Program-made: the position numbers and the translations under genes
Shown: piece after piece, positions 1-6,276 of the stretch
How the letters are laid out: each line of letters begins with the position of its first letter
Numbering within the stretch: position 1 is the stretch's first letter
Notes under the pieces: model-generated
The model's input: the letters and a program-made list of their open reading frames with translations, nothing else
Databases searched by the model: none
Told to the model about the DNA's origin: nothing
NCBI GenBank assembly: GCA_018969935.1
Contig: JAGWXJ010000079.1
Coordinates: forward strand, 1 to 8,436
Direction: 5' to 3'
Source: Alphaproteobacteria bacterium
GTDB taxonomy: Bacteria; Pseudomonadota; Alphaproteobacteria; Micavibrionales; UBA1664
DNA length: 8,436 bases

Positions 1-574
1 GGTCGCAGTGCTTGTCGACGGCGTTTACGTGACCGACAAGGATGGCAATAAAACCTACCAGCCCCGCCCCGAGGAAGAACTCCAGAAAATCTCCACTCTG
101 GTTAAATCTGCCATCGGCTTCGATGAAAAACGCGGCGACAAGGTGGATGTCGTCAACATGGCCTTCACGGAAATCGAAACGCCGGAGATAGGCGAATCCA
201 CAACGCTTTTTGGCTTTGACCGCGGCCAGCTGCTCCAGACAGCCGAGATGATCATGCTCGCCATTATGGGCATCCTCGTCATCCTTCTTGTGCTCAAACC
301 CATCATGACGTCGCTGTTTGCCGCGCAAAAAGCCGCCATCGAGGAAGCGCGCTCTGAAATGCTCCTGGCCCAAAATCAGGCTGCCCCTGCCCTTACCGGC
401 CCCTCCGCCGCTGAAATAGAAGCAAAGATACAACAGGAAGAAGAAAGCCTCATCGACATGAACGCCGTCGAGGGAAAGGTGAAAGCTTCAACCGTCAGGA
501 AAGTCGGTGACATCGTAAGCTCGCACCCGACAGAAACAGTATCAATTATTCGCAACTGGATGACGCAGGAATAA
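1..574 (+). CDS. fliF: Flagellar MS-ring protein FliF, C-terminal part (5' truncated by window)
   Basis: The reading frame is open from the window edge (first full codon at base 2) to a TAA at 572-574, giving the last 190 residues of a protein usually about 530-560 long. FliF forms the MS ring in the inner membrane, the base on which the flagellar rotor and export gate are built. Visible features, counted from base 2, are: the start VAVLVDG, typical of the end of the periplasmic ring-building region; a hydrophobic membrane segment at about 82-104; a cytoplasmic charged stretch rich in Ala, Glu and Gln at about 107-150; and a C-terminal tail with HPTETVSIIRNWM at 175-187. That tail matches the conserved FliG-binding end of FliF (usual form HPxExVxIIRxW). 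The next gene being fliG agrees with this. The codon at base 8 (GTG) is internal, not a start. The identification is secure; only the N-terminal part and the promoter are missing. Confidence 0.95.
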   Translation, partial: VAVLVDGVYVTDKDGNKTYQPRPEEELQKISTLVKSAIGFDEKRGDKVDVVNMAFTEIETPEIGESTTLFGFDRGQLLQTAEMIMLAIMGILVILLVLKPIMTSLFAAQKAAIEEARSEMLLAQNQAAPALTGPSAAEIEAKIQQEEESLIDMNAVEGKVKASTVRKVGDIVSSHPTETVSIIRNWMTQE

Positions 575-586
575 CAGGTGTAATCA

Positions 587-1609
587 ATGGCTCTACGTGT
601 CCGCGAAGATTATAGAACCCTGCAAGGCCGCGAAAAAGCGGCAATCTTCTTGCTCGCATTGGGCGAGGATCATACGGCCCGCCTCTTCGAATTCATGGAT
701 GAGGAGGAGATCATGGAAATCTCCACCACCATGGCCCAGCTTGGTAAGGTTTCATCAACAGTCGTTGAGCGCCTGTTCGTCGATTTCGCCGAACAGATGT
801 CCTCGACCGGCTCGCTCGTCGGTACATTCGATTCAACGGAACGCCTGCTCGGCAAGGTCCTCAACAAGGAAAAAGTCGATGCAATCATGGAGGAAATCCG
901 CGGCCCCGCAGGCCGTACCATGTGGGAAAAACTCGGCAACGTGAACGAGGAAATTCTGGCAAACTTCCTTGTGAAGGAATATCCGCAAACCGTTGCTGTC
1001 GTCATGTCCAAAATCCAGCCAGACCATGCCGCCCGCGTCCTTGGCCTCATGCCGCAGGGCTTCGCGATGGAAGTCATCCACCGCATGCTGCGTATGGAAG
1101 CCGTCCAGAAGGAAGTGCTCGAGGACGTCGAGCGCACACTGCGTACCGAATTCATGTCCAACCTTGCTCGCGGCCAGCGCCGCGACAGCCACGAGATGAT
1201 GGCCGAGATTTTCAACAACCTCGATCGCAACGTGGAATCCCGCTTCATGCAGGGCCTCGAGGAAAGCGAGCCGGATGCCGCCGAAAAAATCCGCTCCCTC
1301 ATGTTCACCTTCGAGGACCTTCAAAAGCTCGATCCCCAGTCCCTGCAGGCCCTTATCCGCGCCATCGACAAGGACAAACTACCTCTGGCCCTCAAAGGCG
1401 CCACGGATACCCTGCGCGATCTTTTCTTCTCCAACATGTCGGAACGCGCGGCCAAAATCCTGCGCGAGGACATGGGCTCGCTTGGGCCTGTCCGCCTGAA
1501 GGAAGTGGAAGAAGCGCAGCAATACGTCGTCAGCGTGACGAAGGATCTCGAAGGCCGTGGCGAAATCAAGATAGCGAGCGGCAAGGAAGACGACCAGATT
1601 ATCTACTGA
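587..1609 (+). CDS. fliG: Flagellar motor switch protein FliG
   Basis: FliG is the C-ring protein that binds FliF through its N-terminal domain and meets the MotA stator through its C-terminal domain, where torque is produced. The protein has 340 residues, normal for the family (about 330-345). Family motifs seen are the N-terminal helix GREKAAIFLLALG (14-26), the middle-domain motif KEYPQTVA (130-137, the EHPQT motif of other FliGs), MFTFEDL (239-245), and a C-terminal torque helix. By alignment with E. coli FliG K264, R281, D288, D289 and R297, the equivalents here are K270, R287, E294, D295 and R303, so the charged ridge is conserved with one Asp-to-Glu change. The ATG at 587 lies 12 nt after the fliF stop and has an AGGTG ribosome site at 576-580 with 6-nt spacing. 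The gene is almost certainly co-transcribed with fliF. Confidence 0.98.
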   Translation: MALRVREDYRTLQGREKAAIFLLALGEDHTARLFEFMDEEEIMEISTTMAQLGKVSSTVVERLFVDFAEQMSSTGSLVGTFDSTERLLGKVLNKEKVDAIMEEIRGPAGRTMWEKLGNVNEEILANFLVKEYPQTVAVVMSKIQPDHAARVLGLMPQGFAMEVIHRMLRMEAVQKEVLEDVERTLRTEFMSNLARGQRRDSHEMMAEIFNNLDRNVESRFMQGLEESEPDAAEKIRSLMFTFEDLQKLDPQSLQALIRAIDKDKLPLALKGATDTLRDLFFSNMSERAAKILREDMGSLGPVRLKEVEEAQQYVVSVTKDLEGRGEIKIASGKEDDQIIY

Positions 1610-1610
1610 C

Positions 1611-2336
1611 ATGGGCAAGGACTTGGGCGATAACGCAAAAAAATTCCTTTTCGACAACAACGACTTCAGCGAGGAAGCCCAGCGCAGGAAGCGCGAGGAA
1701 GCGCGCAAGCCCACCTTCTCGGCCGAGCAGATGGAAGCCTCGAAAAACGCCGGCTTCAACGAAGGCCGCAAGGCAGGCATACAGGAAACACTGGATTCAC
1801 AGGAATCCCAGATCCGCGATACGCTCCAGCAGGTTGTCATGGCCGCCGCAAGGCTGGAGGCCGAGGAAAACAAACGCCTCGCAACCTTCATAAACCAGTC
1901 CGCACTTGTAACCGCACAGGCCCTCACCCACACAATGCCCGCCTTGCTGCAGATCATGGGCGCAACGCAAATAGAAACCTTTATGCAACAGGTGTTATCG
2001 GAATTGGCAAAAGGGCAGGCCCTTGTCATCCATGTGCCGCCAGCCCATTACGATCAGATAAGCGCCCGCTATACCGCATTGGCTGAAAAACTGCGTCGCA
2101 AGGGTGCCTGCACCATTGTGCCGGACCCATCTCTCACGGGCCTTGAATGCCGCATGGACTGGACGGGCGGCGGTGCCGAATGGAACCCGCAGGCCGTAGC
2201 CACCAAACTTCTGGAAACGATTATCGCGCACCTGCCCGAGGAGCTGCGCCCGATGGCGCAATTGCCCTCGCAAACTGTAGACGAAACGCAAGGAACGCCG
2301 CATAATGAACAAATCTTAACCGGAGATGTGCCATGA
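1611..2336 (+). CDS. fliH: FliH/FlbE-type flagellar export regulator
   Basis: FliH-family proteins bind and restrain the export ATPase FliI and tie it to the C ring through FliN. The protein has 241 residues. The N-terminal KKFLFDNNDF (10-19) resembles the conserved start of alphaproteobacterial FlbE/FliH proteins. A charged helical region (20-60) contains small-residue spacing (GFNEGRKAG, 48-56) like the GxxxG repeats of FliH. It is followed by an amphipathic helix (about 60-135) and a C-terminal domain with VPPAHY (142-147) and CRMDWTGGGAEWNP (180-193), where acidic/Gly-rich FliH ends normally fall. The ATG is 1 nt after the fliG stop and has no good ribosome site; the nearest purine run, at 1583-1590, is about 20 nt away. 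Translation therefore probably depends on coupling to fliG. The position between fliG and fliN matches Caulobacter flbE. No fliI is present in the window. Sequence similarity in this family is low, so context carries much of the call. Confidence 0.85.
   Translation: MGKDLGDNAKKFLFDNNDFSEEAQRRKREEARKPTFSAEQMEASKNAGFNEGRKAGIQETLDSQESQIRDTLQQVVMAAARLEAEENKRLATFINQSALVTAQALTHTMPALLQIMGATQIETFMQQVLSELAKGQALVIHVPPAHYDQISARYTALAEKLRRKGACTIVPDPSLTGLECRMDWTGGGAEWNPQAVATKLLETIIAHLPEELRPMAQLPSQTVDETQGTPHNEQILTGDVP
2322..2325 (+). promoter_or_regulatory. Ribosome binding site of fliN, inside the end of fliH
   Basis: GGAG lies 7 nt before the fliN ATG at 2333. Start and stop overlap as ATGA (2333-2336), so fliN can be translated both from this site and by ribosomes finishing fliH. 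This fixes the fliN start. Confidence 0.6.
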
Positions 2337-2668
2337 GCAACGGCAATGACCTGAATTTGCAGGAAATGTCCGACCCGAACGCGGATAACGAAAAGTTCGA
2401 ACACGAAGCGGGTGAACCGATGGCCAAGGATGTCGAGGCCATCTACGACATCCCCGTACAAATTTCCGCAGTGCTTGGTCGTTCCACTATGCAGGTCAGC
2501 CAGCTTCTCAAGCTTGGCCGTGGCGCCGTGGTTGAACTGGACCGCAAAGTGGGTGAAGCCATCGATATCTACGTCAACAACCGCCTTGTCGCCCGCGGCG
2601 AGGTTGTCGTGGTCGAAGACAAACTCGGCATCACCATGACAGAAATCATCAAATCCGACCGCTCCTAA
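2333..2668 (+). CDS. fliN: Flagellar motor switch protein FliN
   Basis: FliN forms the lower part of the cytoplasmic C ring, helps switch rotation and docks FliH with the export ATPase. The protein has 111 residues, a normal short FliN. Residues 1-32 are an acidic, probably disordered leader rich in Asn, Asp and Glu. Residues 33-109 form a single SpoA/surface-presentation domain, seen in YDIPVQISAVLGR (38-50), the helix STMQVSQLLKLGRGAVVELD (51-70), the strand IDIYVNNRLVARGEVVVVEDKLG (77-99) and the end ITEII-like segment ITMTEI (100-105). These are hallmark FliN segments, and there is no extra FliM- or FliY-like domain. The start overlaps the stop of fliH by 4 nt. It lies between fliH and a MotA-like gene, as expected in a rotor operon. 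Confidence 0.96.
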   Translation: MSNGNDLNLQEMSDPNADNEKFEHEAGEPMAKDVEAIYDIPVQISAVLGRSTMQVSQLLKLGRGAVVELDRKVGEAIDIYVNNRLVARGEVVVVEDKLGITMTEIIKSDRS

Positions 2669-2670
2669 CA

Positions 2671-3537
2671 ATGAACGACGAAGCACCAGCACAGGCCGCC
2701 ACAACCGCAGGCGCAGGCGCAACCCGCTTGGCCGCCGCCATCAAGGTTTCCAGACCCAGAAAACGTTTCGATATAGCAACAGGCGCTGGTCTGGTGCTTT
2801 CCATCATTCTCATTACGGCGGCCCTGCTGCTGACGGGCAATCTCAAATCCTTCTACGATTTGCCTTCGGTGCTGATGGTCGTACTCGGCACGTTCACCAT
2901 CACGGCTGTTTCCTTCTCAAGCGATGACCTCAAAAAAGGCATCCAGATTATCCGCTCCTCGCTTGTCAAAAGCGTACGCCGCCCTTCCACCATGGCGCGC
3001 CAGTTGCTGGATATCGCCGTCCTCGTCAAATCCAAGGGCCCTCTTTCCCTCTCGCAAATTGAAGCCGAAACCAAAAAGGACCCGTTCCTCTTTCAGGCCA
3101 TCAACTTCATTGCCGACGGTTACAACGCCGATGAAATCAGCCGTATCCTCACGCAGGATATCGAAGCCCTGATAGACCGCCACAAACGCACGGCCAGCAT
3201 TGCCCGCCGCGCAGCTGAAGTGGCGCCCGCCATGGGCCTTGTCGGTACGCTTGTGGGCCTTGTGCAAATGCTTAACCAGCTCGATGACCCGTCAACCATC
3301 GGCCCCTCGATGGCTATCGCCCTTCTGACAACATTCTACGGTGCCATCATGTCCACCGTGTTCCTGATGCCTCTGGCCAACAAGCTTGAGCGTAACTCGA
3401 CGGAAGACGTCATGATCAAGGATATGATTTTGGCCGCCGTCGTTTCCATGGCCCGTCAGGACCACCCGCGCAAACTGGAGCACGAACTCAACATGCTCCT
3501 CCCCCCGGGCGAGCGTATCCGCTACTTCTCCCAATAA
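2671..3537 (+). CDS. MotA/PomA-like flagellar stator channel protein
   Basis: The protein belongs to the MotA/TolQ/ExbB proton-channel family, whose flagellar members pair with MotB/PomB to drive rotation with H+ or Na+. It has 288 residues. Membrane segments are seen at about 36-55, 64-82, 183-205 and 212-236, with a cytoplasmic loop (about 83-182) between the second and third, the MotA arrangement. The segment EVAPAMGLVGTLVGLVQML (183-201), then DDPSTIGPSMAIALLTTFYGA (205-225), is close to PomA-type proteins, including a proline (P186) where MotA has its functional P173. Compared with PomA (about 254 residues), there is an extra Ala/Thr-rich N-terminal tail of about 33 residues ending in a basic patch (KVSRPRKR, 25-32). 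The ATG is 2 nt after the fliN stop and lacks a ribosome site, suggesting coupling. No motB/pomB follows. The family is secure. It is unclear whether this is the main stator or an accessory paralogue, so I give no symbol. Confidence 0.88.
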   Translation: MNDEAPAQAATTAGAGATRLAAAIKVSRPRKRFDIATGAGLVLSIILITAALLLTGNLKSFYDLPSVLMVVLGTFTITAVSFSSDDLKKGIQIIRSSLVKSVRRPSTMARQLLDIAVLVKSKGPLSLSQIEAETKKDPFLFQAINFIADGYNADEISRILTQDIEALIDRHKRTASIARRAAEVAPAMGLVGTLVGLVQMLNQLDDPSTIGPSMAIALLTTFYGAIMSTVFLMPLANKLERNSTEDVMIKDMILAAVVSMARQDHPRKLEHELNMLLPPGERIRYFSQ

Positions 3538-3577
3538 ATTTTCATAAGCATTGCCTTTTTCGGCCCGCTTGCTAAAA

Positions 3578-3603
3578 ATGCCCCGTACACAAATGCGGGG
3601 CAT
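3578..3603. promoter_or_regulatory. Hairpin over the ribosome-binding region of the FAD oxidoreductase gene
   Basis: A perfect 8-bp inverted repeat, ATGCCCCG at 3578-3585 and CGGGGCAT at 3596-3603, has a 10-nt loop and ends 2 nt before the ATG at 3606. The only purine-rich candidate ribosome site of the next gene, GGGG at 3597-3600, is inside the right arm and would be hidden when the stem forms. On the plus strand no T run follows, so it does not look like a terminator in the direction of the genes. Read on the minus strand, the stem is followed by TTTTT (complement of 3574-3578), so it has the form of an intrinsic terminator for antisense transcription, although no minus-strand gene is seen nearby. 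The 68-nt gap (3538-3605) otherwise holds only a weak sigma-70-like pair (TTGCCT at 3551-3556, TAAAAA at 3573-3578). Confidence 0.5.
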
Positions 3604-3605
3604 AC

Positions 3606-4865
3606 ATGCTTGGTGAAGTCGTTATCATAGGTGGCGGGCCAATCGGCTGCTGGACAGCGCTACAAATAAAAATGCGCAACCCGAAGGCGCGCATCACCGT
3701 CTATGAACGCAAAGCCCGCTACGAACGCGACCATGTTCTCAGCATTAAAAAAGCGTCCTTTCTCCAATGGTCCAAAGGCGGGGAACATAATACCGAATTC
3801 ATGCGCGCCATATTTGGCGCACAGGCCATCCTGCAAATTGCCGATGGCAAAAGCCCCAACATCGATGACATACCAAACAACCGACTTGCCTACTGGCGCC
3901 ACCTGCCCCGCATCCTCGATATCCGTACCATCGACTTCGAAAGAATTTTGAAAGCCGAATGCCTGCGCCAGGGCATCACGCACATCAATGCCGAAGTAAA
4001 ATCCCCCGATGACATCATGGCCGCCCACCCCGCTTGCGATACGTTTATCGCAGCTGACGGCGCGCACAGCAAAATGCGCACGGCCATCTTCGGCAAGGAC
4101 AGCCTGACAACACGCGATATTTACCCCTCGTTCGATTTCAATTGGGTGGCCGTGGGCCAGCCAACACTGCTGCGCATCAACACCTTCGACAAACTGGGCC
4201 GCCCCTACGCCGAAAACATAGGCATGATGGGCGATAACGGTAAAACCCACGTCAACGAAAGGCTGATAGCCAGCTGGGCTGAATACGCGGCCATGCCCAA
4301 AGCCACCTTCAAGGAACCGCTGATCGTTACACCCGACGCCCCTTTCTGGGACGCGATGCCCAAATCCCGCCGCTACAATGGCCGCACTTTGAAGGATGAT
4401 TTTTACGACCTCGTCCGCCTTCGCGCACAACACGCCGGCGAGGTGATAGACGAAACCCAACCCATCAAGCTCTCCAAAGTCCCGTTATCGCAGTACTGCG
4501 CCAAACGCTTTGCAAAACAGGTCAATCACAACGGCAAAACCCGCACTTGGTATCTGGTGGGCGATGCCGCCATGGGCATGCCCTTTTATCGCTCGGTCAA
4601 TTCGGGCCTCATACTGGGCGCCCAGCTGGGTTACCTGCTTTCAACCCGCTTTGAAAACAAGGCAGCCATCTACAACCACTTCACACGGCCTTTCCGCATC
4701 GCGCGCGAATTCATCAATATCCGCCGCACCGAGTACAAAATCCTGATGTACAAGGAAGTCTGGCGCCCGCTGATGCACCGTCTGGCAAAAGGCCCTCTGG
4801 CCCCGCTGGTCAAATGGCCGACGGATTGGGCGGTAAAGCACCTCAAATACGGCAAGTGTTCCTGA
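3606..4865 (+). CDS. FAD-dependent oxidoreductase, class A flavin monooxygenase-like, substrate unknown
   Basis: The protein has 419 residues and the layout of the PHBH-fold (class A) flavoprotein monooxygenases. The N-terminal dinucleotide-binding fold is VVIIGGGPIG (5-14), with an acidic residue ending the second strand (VYERK, E34) to hold the FAD ribose. A DG motif is seen at FIAADGAHSKMR (147-158, D151-G152). A GD motif that contacts the FAD ribityl chain is seen at WYLVGDAAMG (315-324, G319-D320), followed by the helix FYRSVNSGLILGAQLG (327-342). Together these three motifs are strong evidence for bound FAD and for hydroxylase-type chemistry. The substrate domain (about 165-300) is not one I can match. 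The C-terminal 70 residues are basic and helical. No signal peptide is seen, so it is probably cytoplasmic. The first strand starts at residue 4, supporting the ATG at 3606. It sits between motA-like and flbD on the same strand but after a 68-nt gap, so it may be separately controlled. Alternatives include a reductase or halogenase-like relative. Confidence 0.8.
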   Translation: MLGEVVIIGGGPIGCWTALQIKMRNPKARITVYERKARYERDHVLSIKKASFLQWSKGGEHNTEFMRAIFGAQAILQIADGKSPNIDDIPNNRLAYWRHLPRILDIRTIDFERILKAECLRQGITHINAEVKSPDDIMAAHPACDTFIAADGAHSKMRTAIFGKDSLTTRDIYPSFDFNWVAVGQPTLLRINTFDKLGRPYAENIGMMGDNGKTHVNERLIASWAEYAAMPKATFKEPLIVTPDAPFWDAMPKSRRYNGRTLKDDFYDLVRLRAQHAGEVIDETQPIKLSKVPLSQYCAKRFAKQVNHNGKTRTWYLVGDAAMGMPFYRSVNSGLILGAQLGYLLSTRFENKAAIYNHFTRPFRIAREFINIRRTEYKILMYKEVWRPLMHRLAKGPLAPLVKWPTDWAVKHLKYGKCS

Positions 4866-4927
4866 GGCTTAGGCAGGGGTTGCCACACGGCACGAACGCG
4901 CTAAACTGGCGGGAAAATTGGATTCTT

Positions 4928-4932
4928 AAGGA
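4928..4932 (+). promoter_or_regulatory. Ribosome binding site deciding the flbD start
   Basis: AAGGA is 6 nt before the ATG at 4939, an ideal distance. A TTG two codons upstream (4933) is in the same frame but would touch the site with no spacing, so the ATG is preferred. The 73-nt gap from 4866 to 4938 otherwise shows only a short TGCC/GGCA hairpin (4881-4892) without a T run, and a poor sigma-54-like match. Confidence 0.65.
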
Positions 4933-4938
4933 TTGTTC

Positions 4939-6231
4939 ATGCGCCTCATGATTGTCGGCCACCTCGAAGGCCATATCAGCGCCGCCGGTAAAATCGCGCT
5001 CCAGCGCGGTGCCAAGGTCACCCACTGCGATGATTACCAGCAGGCCATGGGCGCCCTGCGTAACGGCAAGGGCGCCGATGTCGTGATGATCGACGTCAAA
5101 CAAAACATCGCGGCCTTCATCGAGGCCTTGAAGGCCGAGCGTTTTTCAATCCCCGTTGTTGCCTGCGGCGTAGGCGCGGATTCAACAGCCGCCGTTAAAG
5201 CCATTAAGGCAGGCGCCAAGGAATATGTGCCGCTGCCGCCCGACCCTGAATTGATTGCCGCCGTCATCGAAGCCGTGACGGAGGAACAATCCTCCATGAT
5301 CGCATCCGACCCTTCGATGCAGCGCGTCCTCAAACTGGCGGATCAGGTTGGCCCTTCTGAAGCCACTATCCTGATTACCGGCGAATCCGGCACGGGCAAG
5401 GAAGTGATGTCGCGCTACATCCATAAAAAATCCAAACGTTCGGGCGGCCCGTTCATTGCGCTCAACTGCGCCGCCATCCCCGAAAACCTGCTGGAATCCG
5501 AATTGTTCGGCTACGAAAAAGGCGCGTTTACAGGCGCGGTTGCCCGCCGCATCGGCAAATTCGAGGAAGCTTCGGGCGGCACCCTGCTTCTCGATGAAAT
5601 TTCGGAAATGCACCCCAGCCTTCAGGCCAAACTCCTGCGCGCCATTCAGGAACGCGTCATCGACCGCATCGGCGGCAAGGAACCCGTGAAGGTCAACGTC
5701 CGCATCATCGCCACATCCAACCGCGACCTCAAGGAAAGCGTGAAGAAGGGCGAATTCAGGGAAGATTTGTTCTTCCGCCTCAACGTCGTCAACATCCACC
5801 TGCCCCCCTTGCGCGAGCGTAAGGCCGATCTGGTACCCTTGGCCCAGTTCTACGTCGACAAATACGCGGAAGTGAACGGCGTACCCAAAAAGAAAATCTC
5901 GAAGGCGGCCCAAACAAAAATCATGGGTAGCGCGTGGCGCGGCAACGTGCGTGAGCTTGAAAACGCCATGCACCGCGCCATCCTGATAGCCTTGGAAGAC
6001 GAAATCGAGGCCGATGCCGTCATCATCTCCGATGAAGGGCAGGAACAGGCAACAGGTACCGGTGGCAGCAAACCTGCCGTTGGTTCCACCGTCGCGGACA
6101 TGGAGAAAAAGCTCATCCTCGACACCCTCGACCATGTGCTCGGCAACCGCACCGCCGCCGCAAAAATCCTTGGTATCTCCATCCGCACGTTGCGCAACAA
6201 GCTCAAGGAATACGGCGTAACCGACGCCTGA
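4939..6231 (+). CDS. flbD: Sigma-54-dependent flagellar transcription activator, FlbD type
   Basis: This is an NtrC-family enhancer-binding protein of 430 residues that would activate sigma-54 promoters of later flagellar genes; in Caulobacter, FlbD does this and represses early ones. Domains from the ATG: a receiver-like domain (1-115), an AAA+ ATPase (about 122-355), a Gly/Thr-rich linker (about 366-384) and a Fis-type helix-turn-helix (402-426, NRTAAAKILGISIRTLRNKL). The ATPase is intact, with Walker A GESGTGKE (148-155), the sigma-54 contact loop GAFTGA (195-200), Walker B TLLLDE (215-220), arginine fingers R274 and R280, and sensor II GNVREL (335-340). The receiver is degenerate: D52 is at the usual phosphorylation position, but the acidic pair after strand 1 is replaced by G7-H8, the Thr/Ser position by Cys/Gly (76-77) and the invariant Lys before Pro by L99. 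Control by phosphorylation is therefore doubtful. Caulobacter FlbD is known to be controlled by FliX instead; fliX is not in this window. The location before flhA supports FlbD. Confidence 0.93.
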   Translation: MRLMIVGHLEGHISAAGKIALQRGAKVTHCDDYQQAMGALRNGKGADVVMIDVKQNIAAFIEALKAERFSIPVVACGVGADSTAAVKAIKAGAKEYVPLPPDPELIAAVIEAVTEEQSSMIASDPSMQRVLKLADQVGPSEATILITGESGTGKEVMSRYIHKKSKRSGGPFIALNCAAIPENLLESELFGYEKGAFTGAVARRIGKFEEASGGTLLLDEISEMHPSLQAKLLRAIQERVIDRIGGKEPVKVNVRIIATSNRDLKESVKKGEFREDLFFRLNVVNIHLPPLRERKADLVPLAQFYVDKYAEVNGVPKKKISKAAQTKIMGSAWRGNVRELENAMHRAILIALEDEIEADAVIISDEGQEQATGTGGSKPAVGSTVADMEKKLILDTLDHVLGNRTAAAKILGISIRTLRNKLKEYGVTDA

Positions 6232-6276
6232 ACCCAAAAACTTGCAGCGCAGGCGGCTTCTGCACTACAAAACGCC

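Noticed and set aside
922..1893. Plus-strand open frame of 323 codons overlapping fliG and fliH
   Set aside because: It overlaps two secure genes in another frame and is rich in Arg, Pro and Ser, as out-of-frame GC-rich sequence usually is.
3660..4460. Antisense open frame of 266 codons in the flavoprotein gene
   Set aside because: Same codon-bias shadow; the plus strand has clear FAD motifs across the region.
4907..4922. Sigma-54-like string TGGCGGGAAAATTGGA before flbD
   Set aside because: It has the TGG and TTG parts at the right spacing, but the nearly invariant -12 GC is GG. A start about 11 nt downstream would cut off the flbD ribosome site.
4933..4938. TTG as the flbD start, adding two residues
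   Set aside because: The ribosome site would directly abut it. The ATG at 4939 has ideal 6-nt spacing, and its product starts right at the first receiver strand.
5182..6237. Long antisense open frame (351 codons) across flbD
   Set aside because: It mirrors the FlbD frame; C-ending codons on the plus strand remove stops from the matching reverse frame. The translation is a Phe/Val/Gly/Asp-rich string with no recognisable domain.
6243..6264. TGCAG/CTGCA inverted repeat between flbD and the unknown gene as terminator
   Set aside because: The stem is 5 bp with a 12-nt loop and no T run follows, so it is too weak to call.
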